In this document: positions 48,762 to 57,269 of the stretch, in pieces
Layout of the letters: each line of letters begins with the position of its first letter
Position numbering within the stretch: position 1 is the first letter of the stretch
Assembly: GCF_024606225.1 (NCBI RefSeq)
Contig: NZ_JAGRPU010000003.1
Location: 124,001 to 188,000, forward strand
From: Endozoicomonas sp. ISHI1
Lineage (GTDB): Bacteria > Pseudomonadota > Gammaproteobacteria > Pseudomonadales > Endozoicomonadaceae
DNA length: 64,000 nt
Reading direction: 5' to 3'
Made by a program: the position numbers and the translations under genes
Notes under the pieces: generated by a model
Seen by the model: only the letters and a program-made list of their open reading frames with translations
Database searches by the model: none
Told to the model about the DNA's origin: nothing

Positions 48762-51668
48762 CTATTCCTTCCATAGTTCAGTAATTGACACGATGTTGCC
48801 GAACACACCAAATCCTCCCAAAAAACTTTGGGTCAGTACAAAGCGGCTATTGGCGCTGAAGCTGGCTGAGAAGATTGGATTGGGGTGGCGGATAGTGAAT
48901 TGTACTTTCCGTGACCCATCACCCGTCAGGAGCCTGATGTTCACGATACCATCAAAACCAGAGGTCATCACAAAGCGGCCATCGGCACTGAAGGTGGCTG
49001 AAGAGACCTGATCAGTATGATGGATAGTGAGTCCTTCTTCCCATGATCCATCATTCTTGTGGTTATGGATTTTTGCCGTTCCATCATAACTGCCGGTTAC
49101 TGCATGTTGGCTATCGGGACTGAAGGTGGCTAAGAAGACCCAATGATTGTGGTGAATAGTGATTTCTTCTTCCCATAAGACATCGGTCTTTTCGCCGTAG
49201 ATTTTTGCCTGTTTGTCGAAACTGGCGGTCACCACATGGCGGCTATCGGGACTGAAGGTGGCTGTCTCAATGAAATCACTGTGGGAAATGACGGCTTTTA
49301 CTAACCATGATCCGTCGGCCCGTTTGCCAATGATTTTAACCAGGTTATCCTTGCCGACAGTCAACACATGTCGGCTATCCGGGCTGAAGGCGGCTGATAT
49401 GACCGAACTATCGGTGCTAATATGGCTAATGGTGAATTCTTCTTCCCATGATTCATCGTCTTTCCAGCCAATGATTTTTGCCGTACCATCGTCACTGGCG
49501 ATCACCACATAGCAGTTATCGGGGCTAAAGATGGCTGAGTTGACATAGTCCTTATGGATAACGATGATTTTTACTTGCCATGACACATCGGCTGATTTGC
49601 CCGTGATTTTTACCACATTATCTTCGCCGACAGTCACCACATGGCTACCATCATCACTGAAGCTGGCTAAATCGATAGGACCATCATGGCTGATGGTCCC
49701 TTCTTCTTCCCATGATCCAACCTCCTTCTGAACATGGATGTTTGCTGTACCATCTTTGCTGGCGGTCAACACACGGCTATTATCGGCGCTGAAGGTGGCT
49801 GAATTAATGGGCCCACGGTGGCGGATAGTGATTTCTTCTTGCCATGAACCATCCTCCTTCCGAACATAGATTTTTGCTGTTCCATCGTCACTGACGGTCA
49901 ATACATGACTACTATCGGCGCTGAAGCTGGCTAATTTGACCGGACCATCGTCGCGGATAGTGAACTCTTCCTTCCAGGGTCCATCGGACTGATAAACATA
50001 GATTTTCGCAGTGCCGTCGTCACTGGCGGTCACCATACGGCGGCTATTGGCGCTGAAGATGGCTGAGATATGACCGTGATGGTGGATCTCGGCTTTTGTC
50101 ACCAGATGAACGAGGCGTCCCAAGATTTTTACAAACTGTGAATCATCAGATGCCTGGCTGTTATGTCGGCAAAATTGGATAAAATGGTACAAGGTTTCAT
50201 AACCTGTTTCTGCTTTATTCCATTCATTAACTGCTCTTTCTGCAATAGCTAAAGAATGACAACCGTCGTATTTTCTCAATAGTTGGTTAAAGTCGTTAAG
50301 TTTTTTACTCAAGGCGTTTAATTCTGTACGACATGTAGGACAATTTATAATTGAAGCATCCTGCTGCCTTTTGTTTAACCACTGTTTTAAACAGTCTACG
50401 TGATAAAGGTGATTGCAGGGCGTTTTCACTATATTTGACGTGCGTTCAAACTGCTCCTTACATACCGCGCACTCTGCATCAATAATGTGTGCAGGTTCTT
50501 CTTTATCCACATGCAGTGCATTATCGTCGAAAGCATTGATAGCGATGTAATCATCTATGGTTTCAGAGGCACTCATCAGGTGGCTGTCGTCAGACAAAAT
50601 CATCAGGTAGTTGTTGTCAGTGGCTGCTAGCAGCTGCTCGATAAATCGGTTGTGTGTTGTGTGCTCATAGGAAGAACGCGGCAGTGCCAATATCGCCTCA
50701 AGAGGAGTAATAGTATTACCCCTGATGTTTGTGCCTTTTGTTTCCAGAACCTGCAAACGCTGAGGCATGTTCAGCTTATCCAGCATTTCCCTGAATTTAA
50801 AAGCGGCGTTGGGATCGTCGCTTTCAATGATGGCTAAAAGCTGGTTGGCAAGTAGCTCAAGGTCCTGAGTCGAAGCATTATTTTTACTCTGCTCTCCATT
50901 GTCGTCTTTTCTGTTATTGCCATCGCCGCTGCTAACATTACCTTCTCCCGGTGATTTGCTCTCTCGATTTTCAGGTGCTTCTCTCTTCTCCTGTTGTTGA
51001 TGATGCTGGTTAGTTGCGTCATTTGATCCTGCATTGGGTCTGCTGCCAGAGGGTTGACCATCCTCATTACCTGCCTGTCGGCCATCACCATGATGGGTTT
51101 TCAAGACAGTACGCTCAAGAAGCAGTTTGAAACAGCCAAGTTGCCACTGAAGGCTTTCGCTGGCCGGGCAAGTCCTGGCGACACGCTGGAGGAGAGTGTC
51201 CCAGAAATCAACATCGGGCAGCTGTTCACTATCAAGAAAGTTGAGCCAGTCAAGGGGTATAGCCGCTTCACTGGCAGAGCCATCGACATTAACGCGGGTG
51301 ATTTGCAAACGTGCCGGGGAGGGCTGTTGCTCAAACGAAACAGAATTCTTGCCTATGGACATCAGCCAGTTGATGACGGGTTGCAGAATAGTCAGGTCAA
51401 TTTCGAACAATCCCGATGGCCTGCCGCCTCCACCTCCCCAGGGAGGAGGAGGCAAATAAAAAAAACCTCCTCTGGCGACACCGGGAAAATCGGCATTGCC
51501 AGCGGGCTGGCCACCTGTCACTGTCAGTGTCAGTGTGCTATTGCGTGTTTTCCCATCGTTGATTTCAATCCGAAACTTGCGCCCATCGGGATGATGACGG
51601 TCAATAAGGGTTGAGGAATAGCATATCGGCACAACTATCATAGCCAGCAGGGAAAAAAAAAATACCAA
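48762..51668 (-). CDS. RING-H2 finger plus WD40 beta-propeller protein
   Basis: A 968-residue protein with an N-terminal signal-like segment (MVFFFSLLAMIVVPICYSST). A low-complexity, charged region spans about 200-270 (many Gln, Asn, Lys and Glu). The RING-H2 finger is at 400-446: C400, C403, C418, H420, H423, C426, C443 and C446 match the C3H2C3 zinc spacing exactly (CxxC, CNHLYHVDC, CPTC). From about 545 to the end lie ten WD40-like units of the form SATFSPDSRHVVTASFDGTAKI, enough for one or more propellers. In eukaryotes such RING/WD40 proteins are ubiquitin ligases whose propeller binds substrate. In a bacterium this suggests an exported effector that acts on host ubiquitin pathways (inference). 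It sits between traE and traD relics. Confidence 0.85.
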   Translation of the reverse strand: MVFFFSLLAMIVVPICYSSTLIDRHHPDGRKFRIEINDGKTRNSTLTLTVTGGQPAGNADFPGVARGGFFYLPPPPWGGGGGRPSGLFEIDLTILQPVINWLMSIGKNSVSFEQQPSPARLQITRVNVDGSASEAAIPLDWLNFLDSEQLPDVDFWDTLLQRVARTCPASESLQWQLGCFKLLLERTVLKTHHGDGRQAGNEDGQPSGSRPNAGSNDATNQHHQQQEKREAPENRESKSPGEGNVSSGDGNNRKDDNGEQSKNNASTQDLELLANQLLAIIESDDPNAAFKFREMLDKLNMPQRLQVLETKGTNIRGNTITPLEAILALPRSSYEHTTHNRFIEQLLAATDNNYLMILSDDSHLMSASETIDDYIAINAFDDNALHVDKEEPAHIIDAECAVCKEQFERTSNIVKTPCNHLYHVDCLKQWLNKRQQDASIINCPTCRTELNALSKKLNDFNQLLRKYDGCHSLAIAERAVNEWNKAETGYETLYHFIQFCRHNSQASDDSQFVKILGRLVHLVTKAEIHHHGHISAIFSANSRRMVTASDDGTAKIYVYQSDGPWKEEFTIRDDGPVKLASFSADSSHVLTVSDDGTAKIYVRKEDGSWQEEITIRHRGPINSATFSADNSRVLTASKDGTANIHVQKEVGSWEEEGTISHDGPIDLASFSDDGSHVVTVGEDNVVKITGKSADVSWQVKIIVIHKDYVNSAIFSPDNCYVVIASDDGTAKIIGWKDDESWEEEFTISHISTDSSVISAAFSPDSRHVLTVGKDNLVKIIGKRADGSWLVKAVISHSDFIETATFSPDSRHVVTASFDKQAKIYGEKTDVLWEEEITIHHNHWVFLATFSPDSQHAVTGSYDGTAKIHNHKNDGSWEEGLTIHHTDQVSSATFSADGRFVMTSGFDGIVNIRLLTGDGSRKVQFTIRHPNPIFSASFSANSRFVLTQSFLGGFGVFGNIVSITELWKE

Positions 51669-51811
51669 TCACGCCCTTCTTGTTTGTAAGAAAATGCCAG
51701 AACAATCCGTGTTGAATGTTTGTTTTGGAAAAATAAAGGAACACCATGGGTGAATCACATTATTGGTAGTGCATCAGAGAATAGCCAAGATTTTCCGGGA
51801 TGCTACTGGAG

Positions 51812-51960
51812 TTACTCTTCTTTCCATAGTTCAATGATTTTCGCAATGTTTTCGGTACCTCTATCAAGTGACACTAAACCGGTGGTCACCACAAAGCGGC
51901 TATTGGGACTAAAAGTGGCTGAGCTGATGTCATCACTATGGGAAATGATGGCTTTATCCA
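51812..51960 (-). pseudogene. C-terminal fragment of a second WD40 protein
   Basis: Read on the minus strand, the last part of a WD40 gene is present: AIISHSDDISSATFSPNSRF, then VVTTGLVSL and the end IAKIIELWKEE. It closely matches the end of the full gene at 48762, and the DNA 3' of both copies is also similar (about 48697-48795 against 51747-51845). So an upstream paralog was deleted down to its last unit. Confidence 0.75.
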
Positions 51961-52159
51961 CAATCAGGGCATCAGCACCGACGCTAACCGCCCCATGGAA
52001 TTCACCGGTAACCTCAGTGAACAACAATTGGAAGAAACCGGAGACTTGTTTCCACCACAACTGCTTGGTGAGCTGCCCAATCTGGAATACGTTGCACGAT
52101 TGGGCGGCGGACGTTTATTGAAAGGCAGAATCCCGATTCTTTGCTCGCCAAAATCCTGA
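51961..52159 (+). pseudogene. traD: TraD coupling protein, C-terminal remnant
   Basis: The frame reads MEFTGNLSEQQLEETGDLFP, then PQLLGELPNLEYVARLGGGR and LLKGRIPIL, which fits the C-terminal end of the conjugative coupling protein TraD of SXT-like elements (LPNLxYxAxxxGGRxxKGRxPIL). Everything upstream is replaced by the WD40 fragment. It stops at 52157-52159. Confidence 0.6.
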
Positions 52160-52180
52160 ACAATCGATTCCATCTCTGTT

Positions 52181-52506
52181 ATGACAACTTCTCAAAAACA
52201 AACCAGCTCATTCGCAATCTGGTGTTTCGGGCTTGGCCTGATACTGCTCTGGTTGGCATTTTCACCACATACCCTGCCCTGTTTCTTATGCAGCCCCCTG
52301 ACAACATCGTACTCATACGACAAGGCTCCATATCCTTGACCGCACTGACGGAACGGATTGCTGATGTTGCCTATCAACAAGACTGGATCAATAAAAGCGA
52401 GTACCAGAAAACCAGAATCACCAATGAAGTCTGGAGTGGCAGTTTGCTACCTGAAAATATAAACCTGTTCAATAAAGGTAAACTCAATGAACCACCATAC
52501 CGTTAA
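52181..52506 (+). pseudogene. Unidentified remnant after traD
   Basis: A frame from ATG 52181 gives a membrane-protein-like start (MTTSQKQTSSFAIWCFGLGL, ILLWLAFSP) that stops at 52339. A different frame carries on to 52506 with a protein-like segment (ALTERIADVAYQQDWINKSE). This suggests a frameshifted gene of the conjugative element, but I do not recognise the family. Confidence 0.3.
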
Positions 52507-52738
52507 AGAACTCTCACCTGCCGTCTTGAATACAGCACAAGCAGCAAAGTACATCGGCCTGTCAAAATCTGAATTGGATAGAGCAAGGATTTCAGGAGAA
52601 CTTTGCGGGGAAGCTCCCCCAAAATTTTTCAGGGTGGGCAAAAAATTAGTCCGGTATCGGGTAGAGGATCTGGATAGCTGGCTGAACAATCAAAAAAGCT
52701 ATGAAAGTCTGGCTCAGCAATACTCTGACAATGTGTAA
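52487..52738 (+). CDS. AlpA/excisionase-like DNA-binding protein
   Basis: An 83-residue protein with a MerR-like helix-turn-helix of the AlpA/Xis type: LNTAQAAKYIGLSKSELDRA, then PPKFFRVGKKLVRYRVEDLD. Such proteins act as directionality factors for integrases or as regulators of mobile elements. It starts 18 bp before the end of the previous open frame, with AAAGG upstream, and lies 69 bp from tRNA-Arg, the probable attachment site. It appears intact, while the integrase is reduced to a fragment at 43391. Confidence 0.7.
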   Translation: MNHHTVKELSPAVLNTAQAAKYIGLSKSELDRARISGELCGEAPPKFFRVGKKLVRYRVEDLDSWLNNQKSYESLAQQYSDNV

Positions 52739-52807
52739 TGCATCCGACCTATTGACGACCCATCGCAAGGATAAAAAAGGCTCAAAACCTGGAGCCTTTA
52801 CTATATC

Positions 52808-52884
52808 TGGCGCTCCCTGGAGGATTCGAACCTCCGACCTGCCCCTTAGGAGGGGGCCGCGCTATCCAGCTGTGCCAAGGGAGC
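52808..52884 (-). tRNA. tRNA-Arg (anticodon CCT)
   Basis: A 77-nt cloverleaf on the minus strand: acceptor GCTCCCT/AGGGAGC, D arm GGCACAGCTGGATAGCGC-like, anticodon stem GCCCC/GGGGC with loop CTCCTAA (anticodon CCT, codon AGG), and T arm GGAGG-TTCGAAT-CCTCC. The CCA end is encoded at 52808-52810. Its 3' end points toward the mobile remnant, the usual position for a tRNA attachment site. Confidence 0.95.
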
Positions 52885-53012
52885 ATAGAAAAGCCAGCAC
52901 GTAGATCGTTGCGGCTGGCTCGCTTTGCATTCTAACGAATGGATGGTGTTTTTCCAACAATTAAAGTCGTTCTGCAAACTGACTGGAGATAAATCCCTGT
53001 CGTTGAAATCAG

Positions 53013-53222
53013 TCAGCTGCTTTTTTCATTCAGATGGGCCCGGTGTCTCAGGGCTGATTCAAGTGTACTCTCGAAAGCAAGCAGTTTATCTGCCACTCTG
53101 GCACTGTCTACTCTCAGCTCACCTGCAAGGTAAGCTTTTCTCAGAGCCAGTAACCGTGCCTCATTGTGACAACTGTGTGTACTGCTTTGAGTCTCGGTTT
53201 CATTCTTTCGGCTGTCGTCCAT
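53013..53222 (-). CDS. FlgM-like anti-sigma-28 factor (small)
   Basis: A 69-residue protein from ATG 53222 (MDDSRKNETE). Its middle, LRKAYLAGELRVDSARVADKLLAFE, matches the sigma-28 binding part of FlgM (family: IRxAIxxGxYxVDxxxIAxxLL). The N-terminus is short and polar; FlgM proteins are usually about 90-100 residues. FlgM holds back FliA until the flagellar hook is complete. It lies 2.3 kb from a partner-switch pair whose Pseudomonas relatives (HsbR/HsbA) act on FlgM, which supports the call. A flagellar gene cluster is not visible here. Confidence 0.5.
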   Translation of the reverse strand: MDDSRKNETETQSSTHSCHNEARLLALRKAYLAGELRVDSARVADKLLAFESTLESALRHRAHLNEKSS

Positions 53223-53339
53223 GATTCCTCCTGATTGCCAAGCTCCTGATAGTCTCACAAGATATTTTCAGCTTCCAGTGCCAATACGTGGCTTTTTTAC
53301 TAATCAGGTTTCATGCCAGATTCATTTACTTATGCATCG

Positions 53340-54245
53340 TCAGATACTTACCAGAATCAAGCCGGAAACGATTAATCCAGTGCCCCACCATTTTTGTGAC
53401 GAAGCTCTCTCTCCAAGCAGAAAAACCCCCATCAAAACGCCTACTGGAATGCTGGTCTGGCGCAGAGCCACAATCAGGCTGACATTATCAGCAAACGCCA
53501 TGGCGGCGAGCACGATGCTGTAGGTGGAGAACATCGCCACACCTGTAAAAAACAGAGCACCACGATGGCATGCAAACAACTGTACTATTTCAATTCGCTG
53601 CTTCTGAAAGGGAAACGTGAAAAGCACCAGCCATAGGCAGGTTGTGACGGCCTGAAGAATCAGATAGAGCAGAGCACTTTTAAAGGCCACTCCTTCAACG
53701 GGCCACAGCGCTCTCATTAACATGAGAGCCTGACTGTCGACCACAGAATATCCCGTGATACCCAGGGCAGCCATCACTGCAAAGGCCGTTGCAGAGTTGA
53801 GGTAGTGAGACCACCTGATATCTCTCCAGTGCCAGAGTGGCAGGATGATACAGCCTGAAACAATGAGGCTGAAAGCCAGCCATTTTCCCGGTGAGAGCTC
53901 TGCCCCCCAACCTAATAAACCGATAACAGGCGGAACCAGAAGAACAGGAAGAGCGCGCGAGACCGGATACATCAGCGACATATCGCCAAAACGGTAAGAT
54001 TGACCCAGTCCCAGATAGTAGATGGCCTGAAACAGGCCACTCAGAATTAACAGGTACCAAATTTCCCGGGAGATTTCTCCCAACCAGTCGATATAAAAAA
54101 GCAACAGAGGCACAAAAGCCAGCATCCCGAGCATTACAGACAGGGTAAAGCTGGCTCCTGAAGGCCTTACTCTTTTTCCAAGACAATTCCAGCCGGCATG
54201 CATGAAAGATGAGACGAATACGAGAATAATTGCCAGGTTGTCCAA
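53340..54245 (-). CDS. EamA/DMT-superfamily transporter
   Basis: A 301-residue protein with ten predicted transmembrane helices in two EamA halves, of the drug/metabolite exporter type. Features are the start MDNLAIILVFVSSFMHAGWN, the first-half ending LSPGKWLAFSLIVSGCIILP, and the second-half ending LLGERASSQKWWGTGLIVSG. Members export metabolites such as amino acids; the substrate cannot be inferred. The start is the first ATG before helix 1. It is monocistronic by spacing. Confidence 0.85.
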   Translation of the reverse strand: MDNLAIILVFVSSFMHAGWNCLGKRVRPSGASFTLSVMLGMLAFVPLLLFYIDWLGEISREIWYLLILSGLFQAIYYLGLGQSYRFGDMSLMYPVSRALPVLLVPPVIGLLGWGAELSPGKWLAFSLIVSGCIILPLWHWRDIRWSHYLNSATAFAVMAALGITGYSVVDSQALMLMRALWPVEGVAFKSALLYLILQAVTTCLWLVLFTFPFQKQRIEIVQLFACHRGALFFTGVAMFSTYSIVLAAMAFADNVSLIVALRQTSIPVGVLMGVFLLGERASSQKWWGTGLIVSGLILVSI

Positions 54246-54495
54246 ACGTATACTCCTTAGCTGGCATGGTCAGAAAATATCCTTTACGGACACCGTTAGA
54301 TTGTCGCAGGCTCGTGGTTTTGGCAGATTCACAGGCAAGTGAGAGATTTTTATACATTTTTAAGTCTTTCGAATCAGTATAAAATGGATACCCTTATGAT
54401 TTATTCCACTCAACGGTGCAATAATTCAAACTGTAACTCTCCACACACGATGATTTGGGCTAGTTTCTATCAACAAGGAAAGCGAGGACAGGAAC

Positions 54496-55218
54496 GTGAC
54501 ACGCTCACTGGCTGCAAACCTGAAAAATACTCTAAAAAATATGGTTAAAGTAATACCCGCCTTGCTACTCGCCGGATTTGTTTCCAGTGCCGGTGCTGCT
54601 GTCGTTTCCTACGACGACCCCTGGGAGAAAGCGAACCGCGCTATCTTTTCGTTCAATGATACGCTGGACACTTATGCTCTGAAGCCTGTGGCTAAGGGTT
54701 ACGATACAGTGACTCCCAAGCCTGTTCAGCAGCTGGTCACCAACTTCTTTTCAAACCTCGGCGAGATCCGCAATGCTGCCAACGCTTTATTACAATTTAA
54801 AGGCAGTGAGGCACTGAGTTCAGTTGGACGCTTTGGCATTAACTCAACGGTAGGTATGCTGGGACTGGTTGATGTCGCCACCCCACTGGGGATTGAGCAG
54901 AAATATGAAGACTTTGGCCTGACACTCGCCCACTGGGGTACACCATCAGGACCTTATGTAGTGTTGCCATTCTTTGGATCAAGAACACTGAGATCAGGTA
55001 TCGGCTTATTGCCGGACTCAATGATGAACCTCCAGGGACAGATTCAGCCGGAGCGGGATCGTTGGACGGCCAGAGGAGTGGACTTAGTTAACACTCGTTC
55101 GTCCCTGCTCAGCTCTGAAGAACTGATTGTGGGTGATCGCTATACCTTTATCCGCGATGCTTATCTGCAACGTCGTGAATACCTGATTACAGGTCAGCTG
55201 CCAGAAGACGATTTCTGA
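54496..55218 (+). CDS. mlaA: MlaA/VacJ-family outer membrane lipid-asymmetry protein
   Basis: A 240-residue protein of the MlaA family, which removes phospholipids from the outer leaflet of the outer membrane and passes them to MlaC. Conserved features are DPWEKANRAIFSFNDTLDTY, NFFSNLGEIRNAANALLQ, GRFGINSTVGMLGLVDVA, then EDFGLTLAHWGTPSGPYVVL and the DRWTARGVDLVNTRSSLLS tail. The GTG at 54496 has GAGGACAGGAAC upstream; the ATG at 54541 is an alternative start. The signal peptide (ALLLAGFVSSAGAAV) lacks a lipobox cysteine, so unlike E. coli MlaA it is probably not a lipoprotein. No mlaBCDEF genes are nearby. Confidence 0.88.
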   Translation: MTRSLAANLKNTLKNMVKVIPALLLAGFVSSAGAAVVSYDDPWEKANRAIFSFNDTLDTYALKPVAKGYDTVTPKPVQQLVTNFFSNLGEIRNAANALLQFKGSEALSSVGRFGINSTVGMLGLVDVATPLGIEQKYEDFGLTLAHWGTPSGPYVVLPFFGSRTLRSGIGLLPDSMMNLQGQIQPERDRWTARGVDLVNTRSSLLSSEELIVGDRYTFIRDAYLQRREYLITGQLPEDDF

Positions 55219-55237
55219 TGAGATAACACCCGCCCAA

Positions 55238-55279
55238 ATACGCCTGAAACAGGGTGCTAACACACTGATTCAGGCGTAT
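55238..55279 (+). terminator. Stem-loop after mlaA
   Basis: A perfect 11-bp inverted repeat, ATACGCCTGAA at 55238-55248 and TTCAGGCGTAT at 55269-55279, lies 20 bp after the mlaA stop. No T-run follows on the plus strand, so it may stabilise the transcript end rather than act as a classic terminator. Confidence 0.45.
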
Positions 55280-55514
55280 CCGGCCAACCCTGCCGCGATA
55301 TAATCGGACGATTAGACCAGAACAAACGGTACCTCAGCTCAAGATAGATTTCTGCGCTTTACCTTACCTCAGCTTGCAGCAAAGCCGGGTTGAGAGTATG
55401 TTTCATCCATCACAAATTAATCACGGTTCAACGTCAGATGCACTCTGTTTTCCTTGACGCAGATTTTCTTGACACAGGTCTGAACAGATCTCTCCGGCAG
55501 GCAGGACTCTGGAT

Positions 55515-56687
55515 ATGACCAGCAGTACCATTCTGGTCATTGATGATGACACAATTGTCAGAGAAAGCATCGTAGCCTATCTCGAAGGTAGCGGATTCAG
55601 TATTCTTCAGGCAGAAAATGGTGAGCAGGGTCTGGCGATCTTCAAGGAGACTCCCCCGGACCTGATTCTCTGTGACCTGCGAATGCCCAAACTGGATGGA
55701 CTGTCGGTGCTTCGTAGCGTCCGTGAGCTGTCTCCGGATATGCCCTTTATCGTGGTTTCCGGTGCCGGTGTCATGACCGACGTGGTACAAGCACTGCGTC
55801 TTGGCGCCAGTAACTATCTCGTCAAACCTATTGTCGATCTGGAAGTTCTGGAGTATGCCATTAACCGTGCTCTTGAAAATGCCCAACTGATACTTGAAAA
55901 TCGCCGCTACCGTGAAAGCCTTGAAGAAGCTATTCACTCGCTGGAAAGCAACCTGCATCTGCTGCAGGAGGATCAGAAAGCAGGCCGTCAGGTTCAGATG
56001 AAAATGCTTCCCCAGGAGCCACTGATCTTTGAAAACTTCAAAGTAGACCACCAGATCATCCCTTCTCTCTACCTCAGTGGCGACTTTGTTGACTACTTCG
56101 CTCTGAACGAACACAGCTTTTCCTTTTATCTGGCTGATGTCTCCGGTCACGGAGCATCTTCAGCCTTTATCACGGTATTACTGAAGCATATGTCCATGAA
56201 CTTGCTCAAGGAATATCAGTCCCATGGAGGCCGGGCCAGGGTCAAACCTTCCCATGTGCTGAACTTCCTCAATCGCAGCCTTCTGGAAACGGGTCTGGGC
56301 AAGCATGTTGCAGTCTTTGGCGGTGTCGTCGACACCCGTGATCAGAAGCTGACTTATGCCTTTGGCGGCCATTACCCTCTACCCATTCTTTCCACGCCGA
56401 AAGAGACCCGATGTATTGAAGGCCGGGGGTTACCGGTAGGCCTGTTCGAAGATGCGACTTTTGAAGATGTCACCATTGACTTGCCCGAGCAATTTACCTT
56501 AACTATCCTGTCCGACGGTATTCTGGAGGTACTGCCGCAGCAGACACTTCAGGAGAAGGAAGACTACTTGTTGTCTGTTATCAAAGAGGGAGCCGTCAAC
56601 GTATCAGCGCTGACAGAAAAGCTGGGGCTAAAAACCATGAAAGCCGCTCCGGACGACATGGCCATGCTGATTCTGGCTCGAGAGTGA
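55515..56687 (+). CDS. Response regulator with PP2C/SpoIIE-type phosphatase (HsbR-like)
   Basis: A 390-residue protein. Residues 1-120 form a receiver domain: acidic pocket D10-D12, phospho-acceptor D54 in ILCDLRMPKLDG, and K104 region SNYLVKP. Residues about 150-180 link helically to a PP2C-like (SpoIIE) phosphatase domain (about 185-390) with SGDFVDYF, LADVSGHGASSAF, GGHYPLP and the end APDDMAMLIL. It would dephosphorylate the STAS protein encoded next, whose ATG follows immediately after its TGA with no gap. In Pseudomonas the related HsbR also carries a C-terminal kinase domain; here that domain is absent, so another kinase must exist if the switch works in the same way. Confidence 0.88.
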   Translation: MTSSTILVIDDDTIVRESIVAYLEGSGFSILQAENGEQGLAIFKETPPDLILCDLRMPKLDGLSVLRSVRELSPDMPFIVVSGAGVMTDVVQALRLGASNYLVKPIVDLEVLEYAINRALENAQLILENRRYRESLEEAIHSLESNLHLLQEDQKAGRQVQMKMLPQEPLIFENFKVDHQIIPSLYLSGDFVDYFALNEHSFSFYLADVSGHGASSAFITVLLKHMSMNLLKEYQSHGGRARVKPSHVLNFLNRSLLETGLGKHVAVFGGVVDTRDQKLTYAFGGHYPLPILSTPKETRCIEGRGLPVGLFEDATFEDVTIDLPEQFTLTILSDGILEVLPQQTLQEKEDYLLSVIKEGAVNVSALTEKLGLKTMKAAPDDMAMLILARE

Positions 56688-57206
56688 ATGACTACTGGAA
56701 AAATACTGTTCGCAAAAAACGATGGTACCTATGTTCTGAAACTGGTGGGGGAAGTGCGCTTGACTCTGTGCTCATCTCTGGAACAGATGATCAATGAGCC
56801 TGATTTCACCTCGGTCATTATTGACCTGACCGACACAGACACTATCGACAGCACCTCACTGGGTCTACTGGCCAAACTGTCTATTCAGACCAAGAAAAAC
56901 CTGGGGCTGGTACCGGTAATTATTTCAACCAAAGATGACATCACCCGGATTCTGCTGAGTATGGGGTTTGACAGGGTATTTGTGATTGTCAAGGAGCTGG
57001 AAGGCTATGAAAAGCTGAACCTGAACATGCACGATATTGCTTGCGATGGAAATCTGGAGCAACCCACCCAGGTCAGGCAAGTTCTGGATGCCCACAAGGT
57101 GCTGATGGGTCTGAGCGAAGAAAACCGGGAAGCTTTCAGTGAGCTGGTGAAACAGCTTGAGCAGATTCAAAACAGCGGTAAGACTAATACCAAGGGCAAG
57201 AGCTGA
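56688..57206 (+). CDS. STAS-domain anti-sigma-factor antagonist (HsbA-like)
   Basis: A 172-residue protein with an N-terminal STAS domain (about 5-100) and a helical C-terminal extension. The phosphorylation site is in the DTIDSTSLGLLAKLS segment, with S55, T56 and S57 as candidates (family: DSSGLG). Partner-switch proteins of this type toggle between partners depending on phosphorylation. Zero-gap coupling to the phosphatase gene strongly supports a working pair. In Pseudomonas, phosphorylated HsbA binds FlgM, and a FlgM-like gene lies at 53013. Confidence 0.88.
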   Translation: MTTGKILFAKNDGTYVLKLVGEVRLTLCSSLEQMINEPDFTSVIIDLTDTDTIDSTSLGLLAKLSIQTKKNLGLVPVIISTKDDITRILLSMGFDRVFVIVKELEGYEKLNLNMHDIACDGNLEQPTQVRQVLDAHKVLMGLSEENREAFSELVKQLEQIQNSGKTNTKGKS

Positions 57207-57269
57207 GAGCTTTCTCAAGAAAGAAAGTTTCAGCTCAACAGGCCCACCATCAGCCTTGTTGACGGTGAC

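Noticed and set aside
52925-53523. Plus-strand open frames of 60-100 codons between tRNA-Arg and the DMT gene
   Set aside because: They are antisense to the FlgM-like and DMT genes and carry no protein-like pattern.
53695-54357. 220-codon minus-strand frame overlapping the DMT gene
   Set aside because: It is a shadow of the real transporter frame, with no hydrophobic pattern or family signature.
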